35,397 nucleotides of DNA from a candidate division WOR-3 bacterium. GTDB taxonomy: Bacteria; Hydrothermota; Tepidihabitantia; Tepidihabitantales; Tepidihabitantaceae. Positions 1 through 8,340 of the stretch are shown here, piece by piece. A model generated the notes under the pieces. That model was not told where the DNA came from, made no database searches, and saw only the letters and a list, made by a program, of their open reading frames with translations. The stretch is from assembly GCA_039801245.1 (NCBI GenBank), contig JBDRUF010000013.1, forward strand, positions 1-35,397. Direction: 5' to 3'. Made by a program: the position numbers and the translations under genes. The number at the start of each line of letters is the position of its first letter. Position 1 is the stretch's first letter.

Positions 1-764
1 CTGGTGGCATTTATAACACGACGAGCGGCAACTGTGCCACGGTTGCCGGCGGCGCAGCCAACACGGCAAGCAACGAGTATGCCACGGTTGCCGGCGGTTA
101 TGCTGATACCTCTGCTGGCAATTATAGTTTCACTACCAACAACCATTCAGTAGTACCTTCATCCTATTCCAACTCCGCCGCATTTAACGGTCAGACCGCA
201 ACCGCTTCAAACCAGACCAGAGTGGGTGTGCTTTCCAAGGCATCGGGTTCATTCACAATTGACCATCCACTTGACCCGTATCACAAGATTCTCAACCACT
301 ACTTCATTGAAGGACCGGAGATGAGAAATATCTATGAAGGCAGTGTTATCCTTGATGCATCGGGCAGAGCCGAGGTAAAACTGCCTGACTACTTCTCAGC
401 CTTGAACAGAAACCCGCACATCCAGTTGACCGGTGTTGGCACAAGCGATGTGTATGTTGCCGAAGATGTCAAAGGGAACACCTTTGTCATTGGTGGCAAG
501 CCTGGGACAAAGGTCTACTGGCAGGTTACCGGCGAGCGGCAGGATGTTTCAGCCGAGGCAACGAGAAGGATGATGCCGGTTGAGCAACCAAAGACCGGTG
601 AACTTGCGGGCAGGATGCTTGATGATGACTTCCTTGCTGGCTGTATGGAACAACTGGAGCGTGAGGGCAAGGCGTCTGGTCTTGACTTCCGCACCGCTGC
701 TGGCAGAGCCCGCTACGAAAGAATGAAAAACCCACCCAAACCAGAACCGGAAAGGGAGCATTAA
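1..764 (+). CDS. YadA-head/tail-fibre-like surface protein, 3' part (5' end outside window)
   Basis: The frame is open from base 3 to the TAA at 762-764, so the gene enters from the left; a GTG at 222 is internal. The first ~70 visible residues are Gly/Ala/Asn/Thr-rich with two copies of an ATVAGG-type unit 15 codons apart, the pattern of YadA-like trimeric head repeats. This is followed by a compact C-terminal region (from about base 250, GSFTIDHPLDP then YFIEGPE) that I associate with the ends of fibre or adhesin-like proteins annotated as hypothetical. The last ~60 residues are charged and Pro-rich and probably disordered. Role inferred as trimeric surface or fibre protein; no enzymatic motif is seen. 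It could equally be phage-derived, but no other phage gene is present. Confidence 0.75.
   Translation, partial: GGIYNTTSGNCATVAGGAANTASNEYATVAGGYADTSAGNYSFTTNNHSVVPSSYSNSAAFNGQTATASNQTRVGVLSKASGSFTIDHPLDPYHKILNHYFIEGPEMRNIYEGSVILDASGRAEVKLPDYFSALNRNPHIQLTGVGTSDVYVAEDVKGNTFVIGGKPGTKVYWQVTGERQDVSAEATRRMMPVEQPKTGELAGRMLDDDFLAGCMEQLEREGKASGLDFRTAAGRARYERMKNPPKPEPEREH
36..97 (+). repeat. YadA-head-type 45-bp tandem unit
   Basis: The 17-base string gccacggttgccggcgg occurs at 36-52 and again at 81-97, exactly 45 bp (15 codons) apart, encoding the ATVAGG core of two consecutive head repeats in the partial first gene. Confidence 0.7.
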
Positions 765-815
765 GGGAGGAGAGGGGAAGCAATTTTCCTACAAGTGGGG
801 AGGTCTTTCACATCG

Positions 816-844
816 TTGACTGCTATTTTAATTTTAAATACAAT
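816..844 (+). promoter_or_regulatory. Sigma-70-like promoter of the Kre9-repeat protein gene
   Basis: TTGACT (816-821), a 17-base A/T-rich spacer and TACAAT (839-844). Predicted start near 851 gives a ~100-nt leader before the ATG at 954. Confidence 0.6.
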
Positions 845-953
845 AAACTATTATATTGTGGAAGGCAGAAGAGAAGGGACCGAAACCGGCGGCACCGAGC
901 CGAAGACGAAAAATGTGTCTAAAGGTGCGCTTAGGCACAAAGGAGTATCACCT

Positions 954-3023
954 ATGAATAATAAAAAGGTGTTGCTACCGCTGATCCTCATCTTCCCATT
1001 GCTCGTGACCGGCCAAACAATCACGGTGGTTAGTCCCAACGGCGGCGAAAACTGGACGGCATTGAATTATCATCCGATTCACTGGAACTGGACTGGTAAT
1101 ATATCTTATGTGAAGATTGAGTATTCCACTGATGGTGGCTCAACCTGGAATGTTATCATTTCCAATACTACAAATGATGGGTGTTATGCCTGGGTTGTTT
1201 CCTATGCGCCCAGTGGCAATTGCCGAGTGAAGGTCACAGATGCGAGCAACCCGGCAGTTTTTGATGTAAGTGATAGCAGTTTTACGATAGCAAGACCGGA
1301 AATTTCACTCAGATCCCCAAATGGCAGTGAGGTCTGGACAGTGGGCGAGCATCATGCCCTTCACTGGGATTGGACTGGCGACTTTAACCAAGCAACCCTG
1401 GAGTATTCTACTGACGGCGGTGGCTCTTGGGCGGTGATAGCGGCAAGTATTACCAATGATGGCTCTCATTACTGGACCATTCCCAACGCTCCTTCAACAA
1501 ACTGCAAAGCCCGGGTGAAGAATGTATCCGACCCCTCTTGCTTTGATATTAGCGATGGCAATTTCATTATTGAGCATCCATTTATAAAGGTGAAAAGACC
1601 GAATGGCGGTGAGACCTATTATGCCAATAAATACGCCCCGATTCACTGGGACTGGACCGGTGGCTTTTCCAATGTGAAACTGGAGTATTCCACTGACGGT
1701 GGCGAATCCTGGACGGTTATCACCAGTAGCACCACCAATGATGGTTGTTATTCTTGGCATATCCCTAATGGCCTTTCCGCAACCACCTGTAAGATAAGAG
1801 TTACCAACACCAGTGACCCCAACTCCTATGATATCAGCGATAGCAATTTTACCGTCACCACCACCTTACCCCCAGACACAATCAAGATAACCTCCCCGAA
1901 AAACGGTGATCAGTGGATAGTGGGCAGGCATTACTACATCACCTGGACAACTCTTGGCTCAATCACCAATGTCAAGATTGAGTATTCCACGGATGGTGGC
2001 TCAACCTGGAGCCTGATTACCGCCAGCACCAGCAACGACGGGCAGTATGAATGGACCATCCCCAATACACCCAGCACCAACTGCAAGGTGAAGATCAGCA
2101 ATGCGGCAAATCCTAATGTTTATGGGGAAAGTGAAATTTTTGCGATAAATAAACAGACCATCACCGTGACCTCCCCGGTAGCAGGCATCAGCTGGATAGG
2201 AGGAAGGCGGTATTATATTTCCTGGAACTGGACCGGTGCTTTCAATGAAGTTAAAATTGAGTATTCCACCGATGGTGGTTCAACCTGGAGCCTGGTTGCG
2301 GCTACCGCGGATAATGACGGGCAGTATGAATGGACCATCCCCAATACCCCCAGCACCAACTGCAAGGTGAAGATAAGCAATGTTGCCAATCCTGCTGCCT
2401 ATGATGAAAGTGACATATTTACTATTGCGCCGCAGCAGATAACTGTAACTTCTCCAAGGGCAGGTGATATTTGGATAGTGGATAGGCACTATTATATCAC
2501 TTGGAACTGGACCGGTGTTTTTAGTGAGGCGAAGATTGAGTATTCCACGGATGGTGGCTCAACCTGGAGCCTGATTGCCACCAGTGCCAATAATAACGGC
2601 TACTATCAATGGACCATCCCCAATACCCCCAGCACCAACTGCAAGGTGAAGATAAGCAACCCTGCCAATTCAGCTGCCTACGACGAGAGTGATGTATTTG
2701 AAATCAGGCAGCCAGGCGCAATAACAGAGGGGGCATTCAATTCTCCTCCATTTCAACCTATTGCCTCAATCCAGCCAAATCCGGTTAAATCCCGTGTCAA
2801 TATTAGATTTTATCTCCCACAAGAAACAAATGTTGACTTGAAGGTCTTGAACAGTACTGGTGAGGTTGTCAAGGTACTAATAAACGGCAGGCATGCACCT
2901 GGCTTTTACCGTGTTACCTGGAATATTGATGAAGGTCTAACGCCCACTCCTGATGGTATCTATTTCTGCTATTTCCGTGCAGGTGATTTCCTTGTTAAGG
3001 AGAAACTGACAGTGATCCATTAG
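954..3023 (+). CDS. Secreted multi-repeat (Kre9/KNH-like) surface protein with FlgD/T9SS-like C-terminal domain
   Basis: 689 residues from the ATG at 954, chosen because an AAGGAG site lies just upstream and the protein then opens with a signal peptide (MNNKKVLLPLILIFPLLVTG). The frame is open further upstream to 795, but that part is not signal-like and overlaps the promoter. Six repeats of about 93 residues follow. Each opens with SPxxGxxW, has an IxWxWTG strand, a (V/A)KIEYSTDGGSTW core and a (Y/H)xWxIPN...TNCKVKIS end, resembling the Ser-Thr-rich Kre9/KNH beta-sandwich (PF10342). The last ~85 residues (IQPNPVKSRVNIRFYLP, then GIYFCYFRAGD) resemble FlgD Ig-like or Por secretion sorting domains. 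Likely exported to the cell surface; ligand unknown. It has its own promoter upstream and a strong terminator downstream, so it looks monocistronic. Confidence 0.85.
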   Translation: MNNKKVLLPLILIFPLLVTGQTITVVSPNGGENWTALNYHPIHWNWTGNISYVKIEYSTDGGSTWNVIISNTTNDGCYAWVVSYAPSGNCRVKVTDASNPAVFDVSDSSFTIARPEISLRSPNGSEVWTVGEHHALHWDWTGDFNQATLEYSTDGGGSWAVIAASITNDGSHYWTIPNAPSTNCKARVKNVSDPSCFDISDGNFIIEHPFIKVKRPNGGETYYANKYAPIHWDWTGGFSNVKLEYSTDGGESWTVITSSTTNDGCYSWHIPNGLSATTCKIRVTNTSDPNSYDISDSNFTVTTTLPPDTIKITSPKNGDQWIVGRHYYITWTTLGSITNVKIEYSTDGGSTWSLITASTSNDGQYEWTIPNTPSTNCKVKISNAANPNVYGESEIFAINKQTITVTSPVAGISWIGGRRYYISWNWTGAFNEVKIEYSTDGGSTWSLVAATADNDGQYEWTIPNTPSTNCKVKISNVANPAAYDESDIFTIAPQQITVTSPRAGDIWIVDRHYYITWNWTGVFSEAKIEYSTDGGSTWSLIATSANNNGYYQWTIPNTPSTNCKVKISNPANSAAYDESDVFEIRQPGAITEGAFNSPPFQPIASIQPNPVKSRVNIRFYLPQETNVDLKVLNSTGEVVKVLINGRHAPGFYRVTWNIDEGLTPTPDGIYFCYFRAGDFLVKEKLTVIH
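1965..2700 (+). repeat. Three near-identical 279-bp domain repeats (domains 4-6)
   Basis: Shared nucleotide blocks starting atggaccatccccaatac lie at 2051, 2330 and 2609, a spacing of exactly 279 bp (93 codons) both times. Domains 4-6 are much closer to each other in DNA than to domains 1-3, which suggests recent in-gene amplification. Confidence 0.75.
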
Positions 3024-3040
3024 CCCCGGTAAGAATGGAG

Positions 3041-3084
3041 AATATGCAGCGGGCGTGCTGAGCACGCCCGCTGCATATTTTGTT
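3041..3084 (+). terminator. Strong hairpin terminator
   Basis: Perfect 18-bp stem (3041-3058 with 3062-3079) around a TGA loop, followed by TTTGTTGTG. It closes the gene ending at 3023 and, being perfectly symmetrical, may also work towards the minus-strand gene. Confidence 0.85.
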
Positions 3085-3411
3085 GTGCTCCCGTAACACA
3101 TTTAAGGTTGTCTTAGCGATTGTAATCCCTCTGGGTTTGTTAACCACCACTCTCTAAAAGCAATCACCTTGAATACCCCACGCCACCCCAAAAACCGAGA
3201 AAAGACATTGGGAGCGTAGTGAAATAACCAAGGGCACTGGTGTTTTCCGCAGCATCTCGGATGAGGCGTACACGCTGAATCTCTGAATCTTGCAGACAAT
3301 TTTCCGAAAAGCGGTCATCCAGAAAGAAAGCTCACTAATCTTTGCCATTTCGGTTCTAAAAAATAGATCTGCAACAGAGACATTTACACTATATAGAACG
3401 AACCGAACCTC
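3085..3411. other. Intergenic stretch without a recognisable gene
   Basis: Between the terminator and the end of the minus-strand subtilisin gene there are only overlapping minus-strand ORFs of 64-65 codons (3102-3299, 3154-3348). I recognise no family, no convincing ribosome site and no repeat. A decayed gene fragment is possible (a tail reading FREWWLTNPEGLQS looks protein-like), but I cannot name it. Confidence 0.4.
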
Positions 3412-6177
3412 TTAATGCTGAACTGTAATTTTTTGCCTTGCCTGATTTCCTCCTGCCTTTATTTCAAGGAGATATACCCCGGCAGGTATTTTTGTGCAGT
3501 CAAACCAGAGTTCAGTGCTGTTGCCCTTGCTGGTAATTTTAACCGGGCATTCCCGCACCCGTCCGCTTACATCAAATAAGCGCAACCGAATCGGTTCTGA
3601 CTCATGCAAAGTTAATCGCATTCGTGCCTGACCCAGAACCGGATTCGGACTCAGCCTCAGGGCAAATTCCGGCTTGGGCAATAATTCTCCAACCGCTCCC
3701 GGCTGTCCCGCACCCTTGCGAATGTAATAAACCGACTTTGTGCCCGATGCCACCTGGTCCCAGACAACATGAACCGTATCAGCAAAGAACCCGATTGCCG
3801 GCATTTCATCCATCTCGTTATCCCCGTTATAACAAAGCCGGTAGGTATTACCCCAGTTCAAACCGGCATTGGTGCTACGTTTGTAATATACCTCGCACGA
3901 CCAGTACTTGTCCCGGTCACCCCACCACACCAGATTAACCCGGTTGTTACCGGCGGCGATACGCGGGTTACGATAGGTGTAGTTCTCACCCACATTGGCA
4001 ATATGCTGATGCTTTCCCCAGTTTGCACCACCATCAGTGCTTTTGCGTAATGCAATCTCTTCAGAGATTCCATCACTGTCCCTTTCCTCATCCCAGACCA
4101 CATAAACATTGTTACCATCAGCCGCCACATCCGGATTGAGAAAGCAGGTGTAGTTCGTATCAAGCGCTCTTAACGGCTCCCAGGAAGTCCCATTATACCG
4201 CCTCACCACAACCTGATATGAGCCAGCCGAGGAGAGATGACCGGCAACAAAAACCCTATTGTTGCTCGCCGCTATCGCCTGACCGCTGACACCGGTGGTA
4301 ATTGTATCCCAGTTTGCCCCTCCATTGGTGCTGCGCCGGTACCCACAGTTCCAGACCAGATGTATCGTGTCTGAGGCAAAACAGACATCTGCCCGATAGG
4401 ACTCCATTGTTGAATCGCTTACCAAGAGATCATTGCCCCAGTTCTGCCCATTGTCAGTGCTTTGCTTGAAATAAACACCATAATAACCCCCTCTTGAATC
4501 ATGAAAAACGAGAGCAACCCTGTTACCCAGAACCGCCACTCTTGGATGCCAGTCGCTCAGACTTCCTTGATAAGAAGAGAGCAAGCGCGGCCGTTCCCAG
4601 TTTCTACCGCCATTAGTGCTCCTTAGATAATAAAGCCCCCGCTCCCTGCCACCACCGCCTTTGTCCGAATAGACCAAATGGACATTTTCACCAGCCACTG
4701 CAATATCCGGTTCAAAACAGGCTTCATAACCAGACACAAGGAGTGTCTCTGCGATCCAGCCGGGCAGAAACTCCACCTCTTGCAGCGCCTGATAAGCATT
4801 AATCCTGCCATGACCGAAATAGACATCAAAACCTGGCGCACCCAAATCCTCCGCAGTTCTTTGAATGATGTCTTTTAGTTCACTCGGACTCAAATCCGGG
4901 TTGCGGCTCAAAAGCAGCGCTGCAGTGCCACTGACATGGGGCGCTGCCATTGAAGTCCCCCACCACCAGTCATAACCGTTGTTACGCACCGTTGAATAAA
5001 TGTTATTACCCGGTGCGGCCACATCGATCCAGGAGCCCCACATACTGTACATCCAGGAGCCGTTGTGGTTCTTAACCATGCGCTCATCATCATTGGCGGT
5101 CGCACCGACCGCAATCACATTGGCAAACCCTGCCGGGTAGAACTTAGTGCTGTCGTCATTAAGCGTGTCGTTGCCCATCGCCGCTACTGGCAAAACGCCC
5201 GAGTTCCAAGCATAGTTGACCGCTGCTTCAAGAGTGGGGGAATATTGGGTTCCGCCGAGACTCATATTGAGAATCCGGGCACCATTGTTCACCGCATAGT
5301 AAATGCCCTTACACAAATGTGAATACCAGAACCTTCCCTGCGCATTAATCACCTTCACCGCCATTACTTGTCCATACCAGCAGGTCCCGGCACCCCCGGT
5401 GTTATTGTTCGTATGGGCGGCAATTGTGCCGGTGGTGTGCGTGCCATGACCGTTATTGTCATCAACATTGTTGGTGCCGTTGGGATGTGCCTGGGTGCTG
5501 TCCTCAAAATTCCAGCCCAAGGTGTCGTCAATATAGCCGTTGCTGTCGTCATCAACATTATTGGCAGGAATCTCAGCCCAGTTGTGCCAGAGAACACCCG
5601 CCTGATAATTTGTCACAAACTCCTCGTGGTCAATGTCTGCGCCGCTGTCAAGGTTACCGATGATTATGTCCCGGCTTCCCCGTTCAATGTCCCAGGCGAG
5701 TTCAGCATCAATGTCACAGCCGGGCGTTCCAGGGTCACCCCTCCCACCCACCAGTTGCCCTATGTTCTTGAATCCCCATTGCTCTCCATAGTTCGGGTCA
5801 TTGGGCGCGGGCGCCAATGCCCGCCCACAGAAGTCTGGTTCGGCATACTCAACCACATCCAGAGAGGCGTATTGCCCCACTGCGCTCTGGATGTCAATTG
5901 GCTGCTCAGCGCTCAAAAGATACACCCTGTTAAGTCCCATCTCTTTTGCAAGTTGATTGACCGGTTCGGGAAAGACTGCCGAGATGCCGGTAATACCCCA
6001 GTCTGCATTCAGCCGGTCAATTTCACCAATACCGGTGCGAACTATACCACCAAAAACCGATGCCTGAATCTCGCTTCGGAATTTGACGACGAAGCGATTG
6101 GGAGCGAAATCTGCTTCCCAATTTGCCCGTGCCAGCAAAATTGTTACCAGCATCAGGATCAGGCTTTTTTTGCTCAC
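3412..6177 (-). CDS. Secreted subtilisin-family (S8) serine protease with BNR-like repeats and sorting domain
   Basis: 921 residues from a GTG at 6177, placed 5 nt after a perfect AAAGGAGG (6183-6190 region); the ATG one base upstream is in another frame. A short hydrophobic signal (residues 4-16) precedes an inhibitor-like propeptide (FVVKFRSE, then VVEYAEPDF). The S8 domain shows the full catalytic set: Asp177 (NLDSGADIDHEE), His244 (NGHGTHTTGT), oxyanion Asn336 (VAAMGN) and Ser409 (GTSMAAPHVSG). Residues ~490-840 carry repeated S(T)NGGxNW motifs typical of BNR/sialidase-type beta-propellers. The last ~75 residues (LRLSPNPVLGQARMRLTL, then PAGVYLLEIKAGG) form a Por/T9SS-like sorting domain. 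Role: extracellular proteolysis, probably surface-attached. It is divergent from the ABC operon. Confidence 0.93.
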   Translation of the reverse strand: MSKKSLILMLVTILLARANWEADFAPNRFVVKFRSEIQASVFGGIVRTGIGEIDRLNADWGITGISAVFPEPVNQLAKEMGLNRVYLLSAEQPIDIQSAVGQYASLDVVEYAEPDFCGRALAPAPNDPNYGEQWGFKNIGQLVGGRGDPGTPGCDIDAELAWDIERGSRDIIIGNLDSGADIDHEEFVTNYQAGVLWHNWAEIPANNVDDDSNGYIDDTLGWNFEDSTQAHPNGTNNVDDNNGHGTHTTGTIAAHTNNNTGGAGTCWYGQVMAVKVINAQGRFWYSHLCKGIYYAVNNGARILNMSLGGTQYSPTLEAAVNYAWNSGVLPVAAMGNDTLNDDSTKFYPAGFANVIAVGATANDDERMVKNHNGSWMYSMWGSWIDVAAPGNNIYSTVRNNGYDWWWGTSMAAPHVSGTAALLLSRNPDLSPSELKDIIQRTAEDLGAPGFDVYFGHGRINAYQALQEVEFLPGWIAETLLVSGYEACFEPDIAVAGENVHLVYSDKGGGGRERGLYYLRSTNGGRNWERPRLLSSYQGSLSDWHPRVAVLGNRVALVFHDSRGGYYGVYFKQSTDNGQNWGNDLLVSDSTMESYRADVCFASDTIHLVWNCGYRRSTNGGANWDTITTGVSGQAIAASNNRVFVAGHLSSAGSYQVVVRRYNGTSWEPLRALDTNYTCFLNPDVAADGNNVYVVWDEERDSDGISEEIALRKSTDGGANWGKHQHIANVGENYTYRNPRIAAGNNRVNLVWWGDRDKYWSCEVYYKRSTNAGLNWGNTYRLCYNGDNEMDEMPAIGFFADTVHVVWDQVASGTKSVYYIRKGAGQPGAVGELLPKPEFALRLSPNPVLGQARMRLTLHESEPIRLRLFDVSGRVRECPVKITSKGNSTELWFDCTKIPAGVYLLEIKAGGNQARQKITVQH

Positions 6178-6190
6178 ATTAACCTCCTTT

Positions 6191-6207
6191 AGTTGCCCAA
6201 GGCAACT
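6191..6207 (-). promoter_or_regulatory. Hairpin immediately upstream of the subtilisin Shine-Dalgarno
   Basis: AGTTGCC-CAA-GGCAACT is a perfect 7-bp inverted repeat with a 3-nt loop, directly abutting the AAAGGAGG ribosome site at 6181-6190 in the subtilisin leader. It could influence ribosome access or be a dimeric operator. Confidence 0.45.
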
Positions 6208-6222
6208 ATTTTATCATGGAAC

Positions 6223-6233
6223 GATAATGATAA
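6223..6233 (+). promoter_or_regulatory. Fur/PerR-like half operator A
   Basis: GATAATGATAA matches the first 11 positions of the classical Fur 19-mer (GATAATGATAATCATTATC) but the second half does not. It lies just downstream of the predicted subtilisin transcription start. A related TTATCAT string is at 6211-6217. Confidence 0.3.
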
Positions 6234-6255
6234 CACCCTCTCCTCAATTGCTTTA

Positions 6256-6284
6256 ATTGTATAACCAGAATTTAATCATGTCAA
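6256..6284 (-). promoter_or_regulatory. Promoter of the subtilisin gene
   Basis: On the minus strand TTGACA (6284-6279), 17-nt spacer, TACAAT (6261-6256). Predicted start near 6249, giving a leader of about 72 nt that contains the 6223-6233 GATAATGATAA site and the 6191-6207 hairpin. Confidence 0.65.
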
Positions 6285-6309
6285 ATCCCATAAAGGTCAA
6301 CTGCCAGGC

Positions 6310-6338
6310 TTGCCATCAGATTTTTTAATCATTATCAT
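6310..6338 (+). promoter_or_regulatory. Promoter of the ABC exporter operon, overlapped by Fur-like half site B; leaderless
   Basis: TTGCCA (6310-6315), 17-nt spacer, TATCAT (6333-6338). The expected start (6344-6345) coincides with the GTG start codon at 6344, and no Shine-Dalgarno precedes that codon. AATCATTATC at 6327-6336, the right half of the Fur consensus, overlaps the -10 element. Confidence 0.5.
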
Positions 6339-6343
6339 TCGGT

Positions 6344-7066
6344 GTGGATACTGCAGTTACAGTCAAAAGCCTTGTGCGCAACTATGGCTCCTTGACCGCT
6401 GTCGATAACATCTCCTTTAACATTCATCCTGATGAAATATTTGCGCTGATTGGTCCGAATGGCTCGGGCAAAACCACTACCCTGCGCGTCATCGCCACAC
6501 TTTTGAAACCCTCGGCTGGCTCGGTAAGCGTTTTCGGTTTGGATGTGGTCAAACAGGAAGCAGCAGTGCGCAAGGTCATCAGTTATCTGCCCGAGGAGGC
6601 AGGGGCATATCGCAACCTTTCCGGTCTTGATTATCTCCGTTTTATGGCCACATTTTATACCAAAGACACGGCTGAGCGGGACCGGCTGGTTGAAAGGGGA
6701 AAGGAGCTTGCCGACCTCGGCAGAAGAATCAATGATAAAGTCAGCACCTATTCCAAAGGTATGGTCCGGAAACTCCTCCTTGCCCGAGCCCTGATGACCG
6801 AGCCGAAACTGGCAATTCTCGATGAGCCAACATCAGGACTGGATGTGGAAAACTCAACCGAAATCCGTCAGCGGATAAAGGATTTTGCCCGCAAAGGTAC
6901 AACTGTGCTTTTATCGTCGCACAATATGCTCGAGGTTGAGTTTCTCTCTCACCGGGTGGCAATAATAAGGCAGGGTAGAATTATCGCTCTCGGCACCCCA
7001 GCCGAACTGAAATCCCAATACACCAGCCCTAATCTTGAAGAGGTATTTCTCAAGGTGGCAAGATGA
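6344..7066 (+). CDS. ABC transporter ATP-binding protein (ABC-2 exporter type)
   Basis: 240 residues. Walker A GPNGSGKT (residues 37-44), a signature-like TYSKGMVRKLLLARAL (the LSGGQ position reads YSKGM, as in ABC-2/NatA-type proteins), Walker B LAILDEPTSGLD and the switch histidine in LLSSHNMLE. The length and the C-terminal SPNLEEVFLKV match NatA-like subunits. The GTG start lacks a ribosome site but sits where the promoter predicts the RNA to begin. It overlaps the permease gene by ATGA (7063-7066), so the two are co-translated. Role: ATP hydrolysis to drive the 7063-8334 membrane partner; substrate unknown (Na+, drug or lipid exporters are family precedents). Confidence 0.95.
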   Translation: MDTAVTVKSLVRNYGSLTAVDNISFNIHPDEIFALIGPNGSGKTTTLRVIATLLKPSAGSVSVFGLDVVKQEAAVRKVISYLPEEAGAYRNLSGLDYLRFMATFYTKDTAERDRLVERGKELADLGRRINDKVSTYSKGMVRKLLLARALMTEPKLAILDEPTSGLDVENSTEIRQRIKDFARKGTTVLLSSHNMLEVEFLSHRVAIIRQGRIIALGTPAELKSQYTSPNLEEVFLKVAR

Positions 7067-8334
7067 GGATATTGGGAACGATAATCCTTAAGGAGATGCG
7101 CGAACTCTTAACCCGCAAGATGCTTCTGCCCTTTTTTGCTATAATGGTGCTATTTCTCTTTATTGGCAGGGCAATCCGGGGCGAAAGAAAAAAGGCTTCG
7201 GCACCGCAACGCGCATTGGTGCTGGTTCAAGAGGAGTCGGAAATCGGTGATACCATCATCAGCCGGCTGCAGCAAAGCGGACTTTTAATCACCAATATCA
7301 GTGAACCCAAGGAACAGGCAATCACCAGGGCACAAAAGGAGAATTTCCCCTTGCTCATTGTTCTGCCCGAAAGTATTGACGAGCGGCTTAAAAGATTTGA
7401 GCCAGCGACAATAGAAACCTATACGGTAATCAAAGGGTTTTCCTTTGCCCAGACGATGCGTGGAGTAAAAATCAAATCCGCACTCGGTCAGATTAACTCT
7501 TGGCTGGCGCAGCGTCATCTGCAAACTTTGGCACCGGAATTTAATCCGGAAAATATCGAGAACCCGCTGAAAACAAGCGAATATGTAGTGTTGAAGGGTA
7601 GATTGGCGCCAGGCACTCCAGAACTGATTCAAGGGGTGGTGATAGCCCAAACATTTTTGATTCCGATTGTCCTTTTGATGGTGATCATCTACGCCAGCCA
7701 GATGATTGCCGCATCAATCGGACAGGAAAAGGAGAACAAGACCTTAGAGACACTTTTAACCGTGCCCATCAGTCGGGTATCAATCGTTCTGGGCAAGATG
7801 TTAGGTGCAGCAATTGCCGCGTTTGCCATCTCAGCCATCTTTATGGGTGCGATGGCATATTATACAACCGCATTCTCCGAACGTCCGCAGCAGATGCCGA
7901 TTGACACCAATATCGCATCAACCTTAGATTTAAATCTGACTCCCGAGGGGATGATTTTAATCGGCATCACCCTTTTCCTTGCCATCCTCGCCGCGCTCGC
8001 ACTTGCTACCCTCCTCGCGGTTTTCTCTGAGGACGCCAAAAGCGCGCAGGCGGCAATTGCCCCCTTGATGATTTTGTGCCTGGTGCCTTACTTCTTTACA
8101 ATGTTCTTTGATATTCAAACCCTCTCGTTACCCCTAAAAATCTTTGTCTTAGCCATCCCCTTTTCCTATCCCTTCCTTGTGCCGCAAGCATTAATCTTCG
8201 GCAATTATCCCCTGATTATCTTCGGGCTCGTTTATATAACCCTCTTTGCTGCCTTGACCGTATTCATCGCCGCCCGGCTCTTTCACAGTGATCTGGTCCT
8301 CACTGCTAAACTCCGTTTCTGGCGCGGTCGTTAA
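7063..8334 (+). CDS. ABC-2 type transporter permease
   Basis: 423 residues, fused-extracytoplasmic-loop type. TM1 is at ~20-38 (MLLPFFAIMVLFLFIG), followed by a ~150-residue soluble loop and then five or six hydrophobic segments from ~190 onward. The EKENKTLETLLTVPISR motif (about residues 222-238) is the cytoplasmic coupling loop typical of ABC-2/NatB proteins (PF12698-like). Translationally coupled to the ATPase by an ATGA overlap. It ends 6 bp before the convergent GNAT gene. Export role is from family knowledge; substrate not deducible. Confidence 0.92.
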   Translation: MRILGTIILKEMRELLTRKMLLPFFAIMVLFLFIGRAIRGERKKASAPQRALVLVQEESEIGDTIISRLQQSGLLITNISEPKEQAITRAQKENFPLLIVLPESIDERLKRFEPATIETYTVIKGFSFAQTMRGVKIKSALGQINSWLAQRHLQTLAPEFNPENIENPLKTSEYVVLKGRLAPGTPELIQGVVIAQTFLIPIVLLMVIIYASQMIAASIGQEKENKTLETLLTVPISRVSIVLGKMLGAAIAAFAISAIFMGAMAYYTTAFSERPQQMPIDTNIASTLDLNLTPEGMILIGITLFLAILAALALATLLAVFSEDAKSAQAAIAPLMILCLVPYFFTMFFDIQTLSLPLKIFVLAIPFSYPFLVPQALIFGNYPLIIFGLVYITLFAALTVFIAARLFHSDLVLTAKLRFWRGR

Positions 8335-8340
8335 CAACAC

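Noticed and set aside
795-953. Extended N-terminus of the Kre9-repeat protein
   Set aside because: It overlaps a good promoter and would put the signal peptide internally at residue 54; the ATG at 954 has the ribosome site.
1000-2700. Regularly spaced repeats as CRISPR array
   Set aside because: The repeats are 279 bp apart, in frame, and encode a protein domain; there are no short direct repeats with unique spacers and no cas genes.
3102-3348. Two small minus-strand ORFs as genes
   Set aside because: They overlap each other in different frames, have no ribosome sites I trust and match no family known to me; at most a decayed fragment.
5368-6192. Long plus-strand ORF (274 codons)
   Set aside because: It is antisense to the catalytic half of the subtilisin gene, whose motifs are unmistakable, and encodes no recognisable protein.
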